From positions 62,001 through 126,000 of the forward strand of contig NZ_JAHXBG010000022.1 in assembly GCF_020103725.1 (NCBI RefSeq): DNA of 64,000 bases. Reading direction: 5' to 3'. The translations under genes were made by a program, and so were the position numbers. The notes beneath the pieces were generated by a model. That model was not told the origin of the DNA, made no database searches, and saw only the letters and a program-made list of their open reading frames with translations. This document shows, one piece after another, positions 10,653 to 21,061 of this stretch. The stretch comes from Hyalangium gracile. GTDB taxonomy: Bacteria; Myxococcota; Myxococcia; Myxococcales; Myxococcaceae. Within the stretch, counting starts at the first letter, position 1. Each line of letters opens with the position of its first letter.

Positions 10653-13600
10653 TTAGAACGCGAGGCGAGCGCCGAACCGGATGCTGCGAGGCGTCTGGTA
10701 GGCGGTGGGCTTGCCGAAGTTGGGGTTGACGATGACGTCGCGGGTGGTGCCGCGGACCTTCAGGTTGGCCAGATCCTCCCGCGTGCCGCCGACGAGGGCG
10801 TCCACCGTCTCGGCGGTGTAGCGCTGGTCCACGGCGGTGTACTGCTGGAAGTTGAAGAGGTTGAACACGTCCACGCTCAGGCTGGCCACCATGTCGCGGC
10901 TGAGCCGGTAGCTGGCCGTCAGGCGCGTGTCGAAGTTGTGCACGAAGGGCAGCCGGCCCCCCGCGCCGCGCGGGAGGATGAAGGTGAAGTCCGGACCATA
11001 GATGTAGTGGGCGCCCGTCACGTTGATGGGCGCGCCGGAGGTGCCCCGGTAGGACATGCCCAGGTTGAGGCTGAGCTGGCCGTTGATGGGGAACTCCTTG
11101 GCGCCGTACAGCTTCACCGAGTGGGTGCGGTCCAGCAGCAGCAGGCCCGTCTTGTTCTCCGTCAGCGAGATGAGATCGAAGTCGGAGGTGACGTTGGGCG
11201 CCAGCTGCAGGTTCTCCGGGCGGAAGAGGCCCGAGTAGTTGCCCCACAGGCGCGACCAGGTGTAGCTGGCCTGCACCAGCCAGAGGTCCGAGAAGGCCTT
11301 GTTGAGCTGCAGGGTGACGGCGTCGTAGTTGCGCACCGGCTTGGGGAACTCGGAGGCGATGCCGCGGCCCGGGTTGCCGATGAAGTAGTTGGTGGCCTCG
11401 TTGCGCGACATGTCCTCGATGACGGCGTTCATGTCGCGGTGGGTGTACTGGAGGCCCAGCGTGGCGCGGGCGAAGAGCTCGTAGTCGGCGCCCACCACGA
11501 ACTCATCCGAGGACTGCGGCTCCAGGTCCGGATCCACCGGGCTGTTGATGGCGAACGTCTGGCTGTACTTGGGGCTGAGCAGGTTGGCGTTGCTGCTGGG
11601 CACCACGTTGGCGTCGCTGGCGCACTCGGAGTAGGGCGCCGCCTGGACGAGCGGATCGCACCCGGGCCCATCTCCCTGGGCCGCGCGGCGGCGCGTGGCC
11701 TGGATGCGGGTGATGTTGGAGAACTGCGAGTTCACCATGGCCAGCACCGCGTTCTGGTAGTAGCGCGCGAAGCTGGCGTAGAGCTTGGACCGGCCCTGAT
11801 GGGTGGGATCGTAGATGACGCCGATGCGCGGCGACAGCTGGTTGCCCAGCCGGAAGGCCACGTCGCCGCCGGTGCCGTAGACGGTCTGCGTGTCGTAGCG
11901 CACGCCCGCGTTGAGCGTCACCTTGTCCATCACGCTCCACGAGTCCTGCAGGAAGCCGCCGATGGCCAGCGCGCGGGTGGACGGGTTGACGGAGGGCTGG
12001 ATCACCACCTCGTCCGGCCCGGTGAGGTAGCCGAAGGCGCGGAAGTCCGAGAACGTCTGTCCGTTGACGGCCTCGCGGTAGAAGACCTTGCCCGAGTAGC
12101 CGCGCACGTCCTCGTTGGTCATCAGCTCCGTGTCGAAGCCGGCCTTGATGACGTGGTGGCCCAGGGCGGTGAGCAGCGCGGTGCCCACCACGTTGCCCTG
12201 GTAGCGGTGCACGGTGCGGTCCTGCAGGAAGCCGGGGCCGCCCAGGAAGTAGCCGTTCACCGGGCAGCGCACGGCGTTCACCGTGCCGGCCGGATCACAC
12301 ACGGAGGGGTCCGGCAGCTGCTCGAAGTCGTTGATGGAGTAGAAGTGCGGCAGGCTGCCGGAGGGGTTGTCCGGGTTGGGCCGCGAGGAGCGCAGCATCT
12401 CGAACTGGGGCACGCCGGCCAGGCCCTCCGTGCTGCCGATGCCGCTGCCGTCCGAGGGCAGGGTGGCGTCGCGCTGGTAGTGCCAGCCCACGGTGGCGTC
12501 CAGCAGCAGCTTCTTGTCCAGGAAGGAGGAGGCCAGCTTGAGGGAGAGGTCCCGCGAGTTCGTCTCCACCCGGTGCGCGAGCGCCGAGTAGCTGCCGGCC
12601 AGGTTGTCCACCTCGACGGCGTTGTCGTCCACGCGGAAGGCGTAGCGGCCGTTGCCGCCCGAGCCGCTGGGAGCGCCGTAGACGGACAGGGTGAGGGTGT
12701 GGTCCGCGGCGGCCTGCCAGGTGAGCTTGCCGATGTACTGCACCTGGCGCTGGTCCACGAAGGCGTTGGTGGTGGTGCCGGGGATGGGCTCGGTGCGCGT
12801 CAGGCCGTTCTCGTTCAAGACGGGCCGGTTGTTCTCGTCCAGCACGAAGGTGTTCAGGTTGCGCTGGAGCTGGCGCCGGGTGAAGGAGGGCGCCACGCCC
12901 ACGTAGAACCAGAGCTTGTCCTTGAGGATGGGGCCGCCCAGGTCACCGCCGAAGTCACCCAGGTTCCACAGCTTCTGGGTGGTGGTGATGGTGCTGCCGG
13001 CGCGGATGACGGGGCGGGGCGTGCCCTCGAAGGCGCCGGGGGACAGGTTGCTGAAGAGCGTCCCGTGGAACTCGTTGGAGCCGGACTTGGTGACGGCCGT
13101 CACCACGCCGCCGGTGGAGCGGCCGAACTCGGGCATGAAGCCGCCGGTGATGACGTTCACCTCCTGGATGAACTCCACGGAGATGGGCGAGCCGAGCGTG
13201 CCGGTGGAGGGGTTGCCCGTGGACAGGCCGTCCACCAGGAAGCCGTTCTCCGGGGACGTGGTGCCGTTGAGCGAGATGCCGTACGCGTCCGCGTTGGCGC
13301 CGGGGGCCAGATCCGCCAGGCTCTCGAAGGAGCGCGCCGCGCTGCCCTTGGAGCCGGGGCGGGCCACGGCGATGTTGCGCACCACGTCCGTGTCCACGCT
13401 CAGGCCGGTGCGCGTGGAGCCCACGTCGATGGCCGGCGGCGTGCCGAGGAGCTCGATCGTCGTCTCGAACTGATCCGGGAGGAGCTGCGCGTTGAGGCGG
13501 ATGGTGCGGTTGAGCCGCAGGGTGATCTCCGTGCGCGAGTAGGGCTGGTAGCTCTCCTTCTCGAAGCGCAGCGTGTAGACGCCGGGCGGCAGCTGCGGGA

Positions 13601-13823
13601 TGCGGTAGGTGCCGCTGGCGTCCGTGACGGCGATCTCCTCGCCCTGCAGCGCGGTGGAGGTGGCGGTGACGACCACGTCGGCCACGGGCTTCTGGTCGCT
13701 CGCGTCCACCACGGTGCCGGTGATGACGGAGGCGCTCTGCTGGGCCAGGACGGTGGGGGCCCAGAGGGCCGTGCACACCGCGAGCGCCAAGGCCAGGGCC
13801 TGACTTCTCTGAAGACGATTCAC
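10653..13823 (-). CDS. Oar-like TonB-dependent outer membrane receptor
   Basis: 1056 residues. Signal peptide about 1-27 (cut after VLAQ). A carboxypeptidase-regulatory-like beta domain spans about 30-115 (ITGTVVDASDQKPVADVVVT), followed by a plug domain (about 130-250, with GFLVDGL and GGVVTAVTKSGSNEFHG) and a large beta barrel that ends in the aromatic-terminated strand RFGARLAF. This is the layout of the Oar family; Oar in Myxococcus xanthus is about the same length and is needed for development and protein secretion. Substrate cannot be inferred. No ExbB/ExbD/TonB genes are in the window. An AT-richer upstream region with a TATAGC box may hold the promoter. Confidence 0.9.
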   Translation of the reverse strand: MNRLQRSQALALALAVCTALWAPTVLAQQSASVITGTVVDASDQKPVADVVVTATSTALQGEEIAVTDASGTYRIPQLPPGVYTLRFEKESYQPYSRTEITLRLNRTIRLNAQLLPDQFETTIELLGTPPAIDVGSTRTGLSVDTDVVRNIAVARPGSKGSAARSFESLADLAPGANADAYGISLNGTTSPENGFLVDGLSTGNPSTGTLGSPISVEFIQEVNVITGGFMPEFGRSTGGVVTAVTKSGSNEFHGTLFSNLSPGAFEGTPRPVIRAGSTITTTQKLWNLGDFGGDLGGPILKDKLWFYVGVAPSFTRRQLQRNLNTFVLDENNRPVLNENGLTRTEPIPGTTTNAFVDQRQVQYIGKLTWQAAADHTLTLSVYGAPSGSGGNGRYAFRVDDNAVEVDNLAGSYSALAHRVETNSRDLSLKLASSFLDKKLLLDATVGWHYQRDATLPSDGSGIGSTEGLAGVPQFEMLRSSRPNPDNPSGSLPHFYSINDFEQLPDPSVCDPAGTVNAVRCPVNGYFLGGPGFLQDRTVHRYQGNVVGTALLTALGHHVIKAGFDTELMTNEDVRGYSGKVFYREAVNGQTFSDFRAFGYLTGPDEVVIQPSVNPSTRALAIGGFLQDSWSVMDKVTLNAGVRYDTQTVYGTGGDVAFRLGNQLSPRIGVIYDPTHQGRSKLYASFARYYQNAVLAMVNSQFSNITRIQATRRRAAQGDGPGCDPLVQAAPYSECASDANVVPSSNANLLSPKYSQTFAINSPVDPDLEPQSSDEFVVGADYELFARATLGLQYTHRDMNAVIEDMSRNEATNYFIGNPGRGIASEFPKPVRNYDAVTLQLNKAFSDLWLVQASYTWSRLWGNYSGLFRPENLQLAPNVTSDFDLISLTENKTGLLLLDRTHSVKLYGAKEFPINGQLSLNLGMSYRGTSGAPINVTGAHYIYGPDFTFILPRGAGGRLPFVHNFDTRLTASYRLSRDMVASLSVDVFNLFNFQQYTAVDQRYTAETVDALVGGTREDLANLKVRGTTRDVIVNPNFGKPTAYQTPRSIRFGARLAF

Positions 13824-14015
13824 TGGGAATGCCCTCTCGGATGGGTGCTCTTCCGCGCGTGTGCGGAGGCACCAGGGTCTCCCAGCTATACCCCAATTCC
13901 TTGAATACTTGTGAACACTTGATCGAATGTGATTGGACAGGGAGGCGGAGCGGAGAAGACCCGTCAGGTCGGCTCGAGCGTGCGAACTCCGTGGAGCAGC
14001 AACGAGCTGAGGGCT

Positions 14016-14741
14016 TCAGGCGCCGCCGAAGAAGGAGACCTCGAGGAAGCGCACGAAGAGGTTGCACGCGGCGTGGAAGAGGGCCGCGCCGACGACGGTG
14101 CCGGTGCGCTCGCGCATCCAGCCGAACAGCAGCGCGGGGAAGAAGACGGACAGGCGCCAGGCCTGGAAGATGGCCAGGTGGCCCAGGGCGAAGAGCACCT
14201 GCGTGAGCCAGAAGGCGGGCCCCAGCCGCACGCCGAACACCTTGCGTCCGTGCGGCCATGCGTCGCGCAGCCGCGTCTGCATGTAGCCCCGGTAGAAGAA
14301 CTCCTCGGGCAGCGCCACGACGAAGAGCTGGTCGATGACCCACTCGGGGAAGCGCGGCGGGAGCCGGGGCGTGAAGTGCGCCACGCCGACGTGCGGCGAC
14401 AGGAGCCGCGCCAGCCCCGAGGGCAGGTGGGGCAGCACCTCCACCCAGAGGTAGAAGCCGGCGAAGAACAGCGGACCGACGATGAGACTGAACGTGAGGA
14501 ACAGCCGCACGTCCTGGCGCCAGGCACGCAGCGTCAGCCCGTAGTCGCGGTAGTCCTCGTCCCGCCAGCGCATGGGGATGAGCGGCAGGTAGAGGAAGCC
14601 CACCGTGGCCACCAGCTTGGGGATGCTGCTGCCGCCGAAGAGCACGAACGAGACGATGATGCCCAGGAAGCCCACGGCCCACAGGACGACCACCTCCTGC
14701 ACCGCGGACAGGCGCGTGGGCGGGGCGAGGGCGGAGCTCAT
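14016..14741 (-). CDS. CPBP-family glutamic-type intramembrane protease
   Basis: 241 residues with about six to seven membrane segments. The conserved motif EEFFYRGYMQ (about residues 150-160) supplies the paired Glu and Arg of the CPBP/Abi (Rce1-like) family, and later His residues (FALGHL, FHAACN) complete the active site. These enzymes cut or process membrane-anchored proteins; some myxobacterial members are myxosortases that act on MYXO-CTERM proteins, and this could be one, but the sequence alone does not settle it. The start ATG overlaps the stop of the upstream gene (ATGA), so translation of the two is coupled. Confidence 0.8.
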   Translation of the reverse strand: MSSALAPPTRLSAVQEVVVLWAVGFLGIIVSFVLFGGSSIPKLVATVGFLYLPLIPMRWRDEDYRDYGLTLRAWRQDVRLFLTFSLIVGPLFFAGFYLWVEVLPHLPSGLARLLSPHVGVAHFTPRLPPRFPEWVIDQLFVVALPEEFFYRGYMQTRLRDAWPHGRKVFGVRLGPAFWLTQVLFALGHLAIFQAWRLSVFFPALLFGWMRERTGTVVGAALFHAACNLFVRFLEVSFFGGA

Positions 14742-15445
14742 GGGCTCCCCGCCGCGGAGGCGAGCTGGAGCTTCACGGCGGACAGCGGCAGGGCCCGGCA
14801 CCCGGTGGCCCGGCGCTGGACGACGACGGCCACCAGCCGGCCCTGCGTGTCGAACAGCGGGCTGCCCGGGGGAAACGGGAGATCCAGATCGACGAAGGGC
14901 TCCTCCTTCGCGCCCTTGGCCACGGCGGTGAACGGCTGCGCCGGCCGCTTGCCCTTGCCGCGCACCACGCCGATGAGCCACTGGCCGGCGAGCCCCTCGG
15001 CCTGCACCTTCACCGGCACGGAGGGGTAGGTGCCGCTGGGCGCGGCGATGACGGCCACCTTCAGGTACGCGTTGGCGAGCACCACCGAGGCCGGCAGCCG
15101 CTTCCCGCCGAACTCCACCTCGGTGGTCTCCAGGCTGACATGGTCCACGGCGGTGAGCACCTGGCCCCCGGAGCCGACGATGACGCCCGGGCCGGAGCGG
15201 CGCGGGGCGACCACGCGCACCACGGAGCGCTCATGCAGCTCGAGCGCCTTCTGCAGGTCCGCGCGCGTGGGCCGGTCGGGGCCGGAGGCGTGGGCCGCAA
15301 GTCCGACACAGAGGAGCAGGAGGGCAGGGAGGCGAGGCGTCAACGCGGCCGGCAGGTTACACCGAGCCGCGCGCGGCGTGGGGGCCTTCCGAGCGGCGAG
15401 CAGGCATCCGACTCGCACCTGGGGTGCGGGGGCCTCTCTGGACAT
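14738..15445 (-). CDS. Secreted trypsin-fold protein, probably catalytically degenerate
   Basis: 235 residues from ATG 15445. The first 35 residues are an odd Arg/Ala-rich lead; a TTG at 15343 would give a normal signal peptide (LPALLLLCVGLAAHA), so the true start may be there. The remaining region looks like an S1/HtrA fold: VGSGGQVLTAVDHV (the His region), a strand ending NAYLKVAVIAAP where the catalytic Asp is expected but absent, and PPGSPLFDTQGRLVAV in place of the usual GNSGGPLFD. Two of three catalytic features are therefore missing. It is coupled by a four-base overlap to the CPBP protease and may be its periplasmic partner or an adaptor; this is inference. Confidence 0.6.
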   Translation of the reverse strand: MSREAPAPQVRVGCLLAARKAPTPRAARCNLPAALTPRLPALLLLCVGLAAHASGPDRPTRADLQKALELHERSVVRVVAPRRSGPGVIVGSGGQVLTAVDHVSLETTEVEFGGKRLPASVVLANAYLKVAVIAAPSGTYPSVPVKVQAEGLAGQWLIGVVRGKGKRPAQPFTAVAKGAKEEPFVDLDLPFPPGSPLFDTQGRLVAVVVQRRATGCRALPLSAVKLQLASAAGSP

Positions 15446-15475
15446 CCCCAGGGCGTCCGTTGAGGATAGAGGGCA

Positions 15476-16351
15476 ATGAGCGGGAAGCTTCCTGGAAGGT
15501 GGTGGGCCCTGGCGTCCCTGGCCCTGGTCGGGCTGGGCGCGTCGCCCGTGGGAGGCGCCGAGGCTCCCTCTGGCGCTCAGGCGGATGGGCTGGTGGGTGT
15601 GGTGGTGGCGACCCGCACGTTGGATTTGGGGCCCAAGGTGGCGGGCCGCCTGGAGGACCTGAAGGTCCGCCTGGGTGAGCGCGTGGCCGCCGGGCAGGTG
15701 GTGGCTCAGCTGGAGACGCAGACGCTCCAGCACGAGCACGCCGCGCGGCAGGCGGGCGTGAAGGCCGCCGAGGCGGACGTCAACCGCAACATCATCCTGC
15801 TCACCCAGGCCCAGCAGCGGCTGGAGCGCGAGAAGCGCATCAAGGACTACTCCGCCGCGGAGGCGGTGGAGACGGCCGAGAACCAGGTGGCGCTGGCCAC
15901 CGCCGATGTGGAGCTCGCCAAGGCGCGCGCCTCCGAGGCCCAGGCCCGGGCGTCCGAGGCGGCCATCAGCCTGGAGAACGCGCGGGTCCGCGCGCCCTTC
16001 GCGGGGCTCGTCTCGGAGATCTACCTGTACCCGGGCACGCAGGTGACGCAGACGACGCCCGTCATCCGGCTGGTGAGCGAGGAGCTGCGGCTGCGCTTCG
16101 CCGTGCCCATCGCCCAGGCGGGGCTGCTCCGGGTGGGCTCGACGGTGTCGGCCCGGGTGGAGACGCTGGGCATCGTCCTCACGGGCGTGGTGGACAGCGT
16201 CTCTCCCGAGGTGGATCAGGCCTCGCGGCTGCTCAAGGCCGAGGCGCGCCTGGACATTCCGGCCTCGCACCGGGGCAAGGTGCCCAGCGGGCTGCTGGCC
16301 CTCGTGCAGCTGGGCGCCGCGCCCGCCACCGCGCAGAACAGCGGGCCCTGA
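15476..16351 (+). CDS. HlyD/RND-type periplasmic adaptor subunit
   Basis: 291 residues. Signal peptide about 1-28. A split biotinyl-lipoyl domain (GVVVATRTLDLGPKVAGRLE ... GERVAAGQVVAQLE, closing with VRAPFAGLVSEIYLYPG) flanks an alpha-helical coiled-coil hairpin (about 80-165), followed by a beta-barrel domain. This is the membrane-fusion-protein layout that bridges an inner membrane pump to an outer membrane channel. No RND pump, ABC partner or TolC gene is adjacent: the divergent neighbour is the trypsin-fold gene and it converges, three bases apart, on the RiPP operon. It may be an orphan adaptor or serve the RiPP exporter in addition to that operon's own adaptor; the latter is speculation. 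Confidence 0.8.
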   Translation: MSGKLPGRWWALASLALVGLGASPVGGAEAPSGAQADGLVGVVVATRTLDLGPKVAGRLEDLKVRLGERVAAGQVVAQLETQTLQHEHAARQAGVKAAEADVNRNIILLTQAQQRLEREKRIKDYSAAEAVETAENQVALATADVELAKARASEAQARASEAAISLENARVRAPFAGLVSEIYLYPGTQVTQTTPVIRLVSEELRLRFAVPIAQAGLLRVGSTVSARVETLGIVLTGVVDSVSPEVDQASRLLKAEARLDIPASHRGKVPSGLLALVQLGAAPATAQNSGP

Positions 16352-16354
16352 GTC

Positions 16355-17752
16355 TCAGGGCGCGAGCACTCGCGCCAGCTCCACCCGTCCGCGCTCCATC
16401 CGGGCCACGTCTCCCGGGTTCCAGTCCAGCACCTGCGTCTTCAGGCCCCGGCGCCCGAGCTCCTCGCGCATGAGGGCGTTGCGGCTGGCCTCGGACGGCT
16501 CGCCCAGCCCCCAGCCGATGTCGGTAATGGGCTTGCCCACGCCCTCGAAGCCGTTGGCGTAGGGCAGGAAGAAGCGGGCCTGGCTGGCGGCACACAGCTC
16601 CACCGCCCCCGCGACTCCGGCGGTGGTGCACCGCAGCCGCTGGTGCTCGTAGTCCTCGTAGAGCGAGCGCAGGTGCTCCCAGGGCAGCGCCGCCCAGTAG
16701 TGGTGCAGCCCGCCGAAGAAGGGCGAGAGGAACTCACGCTGGCAGCACAGCAGCAGGTCCACCGGGCCCCGCCGCCGGCAGGACTCGGCCATCACCTCGA
16801 GCATGTTGCCCGCCGGATCCTCTCCCGTGTCCACCAGCAGCGCGCACGAGAAGTCCTCGGTGGTGAAGCGGTAGCAGTTGCCCCAGCTGCGCAGCCCCTC
16901 GCGCAGCGCCCGGCCCTCGCGGGTGGGCTGCTCGCCATAGAAGGGGAGGATGTCCACCTCGATGTCGCCGATGCGCAGCGTCTCGCCCCAGGCCGGGGCG
17001 CGGGCCGCCTGGCCACAGGTGCGCAGCTCCGCCTCGAAGTCCTGGAAGGTCAGCAGGTTGGGGCGCGTCACGCGCGGGACGATGACGGGCACGTCCGCCC
17101 GCGCCAGGTGGGCCATCAGCGACGGCATGTGCCAGTGGTCCACGTGGCTGTGGGTGATGGCGACGGCGTCCACCGCGTCCGGCCGCAGGTTGCCGGGGAC
17201 CTGGCCGATGCTCTGCATCCGCCGCTGCAGGGTGATGGGATCCACCAGGATGCCCGCCGTCCGCGAGCGGATGAGCAGGCTGGCGTGCTCACGCCGGTAG
17301 AGGCCGGGGCCGCTCGGCTCGGGCCAGAGCAGCTCGGGCGGAGGAGCGCTCACCAGCCGCCGCACCCAGGCGTCCTCGTCGAAGGGCCAGGCCTCGCGCA
17401 CCTGCTCGGGGTCCGTCGCGTGGGTGGCCGTGCGCAGGAAGTCCGCCACCACGGACACGGCGTCCACGTCCAGCGTGGAGGACAGCCGCTCCTCGGCGTC
17501 CTGGAAGAGGATCCACCAGTGGGAGGCCTTGGGAAAGAGCACGTCCTCGTGGACGAGGTAGCCGCCGTCGGCGACGCCCTCGGGGCGCAGCAGCGGCTCC
17601 TTCATCTTCCCGTTGAAGTGCTCCAGCAGCCGGCGGGACGCCCGAGGCTCGAAGCGCGCCTCGATGAGGCCCTTGATGAGGTCCGGGAAGGGCACATCGC
17701 TGCGCTCCGGGAGGGACGTCAGATCGATGATGACCTCGGGAGCGATACGCAT
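16355..17752 (-). CDS. MBL-fold metallo-hydrolase of the RiPP operon
   Basis: 465 residues. The C-terminal two thirds is a metallo-beta-lactamase fold: THSHVDHWH (about 200-208) gives the HxHxDH metal site, LLVDTGED a further ligand and later His residues the rest. The N-terminal 150 residues are an extra domain with no match I can name. Cys-rich stretches (DLLLCCQREF) are present. It begins three bases after the exporter gene and ends the operon, so it is made with the RiPP machinery. Possible roles are self-protection by product hydrolysis, leader or ester cleavage, or an oxidative/hydrolytic tailoring step. None is shown by sequence. Confidence 0.8.
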   Translation of the reverse strand: MRIAPEVIIDLTSLPERSDVPFPDLIKGLIEARFEPRASRRLLEHFNGKMKEPLLRPEGVADGGYLVHEDVLFPKASHWWILFQDAEERLSSTLDVDAVSVVADFLRTATHATDPEQVREAWPFDEDAWVRRLVSAPPPELLWPEPSGPGLYRREHASLLIRSRTAGILVDPITLQRRMQSIGQVPGNLRPDAVDAVAITHSHVDHWHMPSLMAHLARADVPVIVPRVTRPNLLTFQDFEAELRTCGQAARAPAWGETLRIGDIEVDILPFYGEQPTREGRALREGLRSWGNCYRFTTEDFSCALLVDTGEDPAGNMLEVMAESCRRRGPVDLLLCCQREFLSPFFGGLHHYWAALPWEHLRSLYEDYEHQRLRCTTAGVAGAVELCAASQARFFLPYANGFEGVGKPITDIGWGLGEPSEASRNALMREELGRRGLKTQVLDWNPGDVARMERGRVELARVLAP

Positions 17753-17755
17753 ATC

Positions 17756-20030
<2,275 letters not shown>

Positions 20031-20038
<8 letters not shown>

Positions 20039-20978
20039 CGTCGTTCCTCAGGTACTCGAGGATGGGCAGCAGCGTGACCCAGCCATTGCGCGCGCGGACC
20101 TTGATGCGCGCCGTACCGGGCATGCCGGTGTAGTAGTTGTAGTCGCGCTTGTCGGTGCGGAAGGAGCTGGCCGGCAGGCGGGCCTCCACCACCATGACGG
20201 GGCCCTCGAGCTGCACGGCGTCTCCCAGGTCCGGCCCCAGGTAGCGGCGCACCTCGGCGGGGCCCACCAGCTCGTCGCTGAGCGAGTCCACGGTGAGCTC
20301 CTGGTACAGGTAGGGGAAGCCCTCCAGCTCCAGCCGGAAGCCCTGGCCGGGCTTGATCATCGGCCGGTAGCGGCCGGGCACCAGCGCCTGCACCCAGCAC
20401 TCGGTGCCCTCGCGCATCACCGAGACGACCACCTCGCCGGTGCCGATGACCTGGCCCTCGCGCACGCGCACGTCGTGGATCCAGCCATCGAAGGGCGAGC
20501 GCAGGGAGCGCTCGGCCAGGCGGGCCTGGCTCAGATCGAGCGCGGAGCGCATGTTCGACAGCGCCTGCTGGGCCGCCGTGTTGTTCGGGTTGAGCAGCGT
20601 GGCGGCCAGCTGGGTGCGGAACTCCTGCTCCAGCCGCTCGCGCTCCACGGACTCGAGGCTGGCGTACAGCTCCACCAGCGGCTCGCCGGCCTTCACCTGC
20701 TGCCCGCGCTTGACGCGCACCCGGCTCACCTTGCCGCCGGCGTTGGAGATGACGTCCTCCACGCCCTTGACTTGAACGAAGGCGGGGCCCTGGGCGTAGT
20801 CGTGGATGTCCACCAGCGCCAGGCCCACGCCGCCCACCGTCACCAGCGCCACGACGATCCAGTACGCGGTGCGGGCCCAGATGGGCGCCAGCTGGAGCAG
20901 GGCGCCCTGGGCCTCGGGCCGGGCGTGGTGCTCCAGCGCCTGCTGGCGGAAGAGCTTCTGCGACGTCTCCTGGGTCAT
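20031..20978 (-). CDS. HlyD-family adaptor of the RiPP exporter
   Basis: 315 residues. Cytosolic N-terminus (about 1-35), one membrane helix (about 36-57, YWIVVALVTVGGVGLALV), then a lipoyl domain (GGKVSRVRVKRGQQVKAGEP) split by a rather short helical hairpin, closing with RSPFDGWIHDVRVREGQVIGTGE and a C-terminal beta domain. This is the NHLM/lantibiotic exporter type of membrane fusion protein. It lies 83 bases after the dehydratase gene and overlaps the exporter gene. A dedicated outer membrane channel is not in the cluster, so a chromosomal TolC would be needed. Confidence 0.88.
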
Positions 20979-21061
20979 GGTCTCTTCTTCCCCGGCGGGC
21001 GGGAACCGGGCCCCCTGGCCCTGGCTGGCGAAGAATACCGGTGCCGCGAGGCCACGGCTAC

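Noticed and set aside
14016..14741. Naming the CPBP protease a myxosortase (MrtX/MrtC)
   Set aside because: The family motif alone does not separate myxosortases from other CPBP proteases, and no MYXO-CTERM substrate is encoded beside it.
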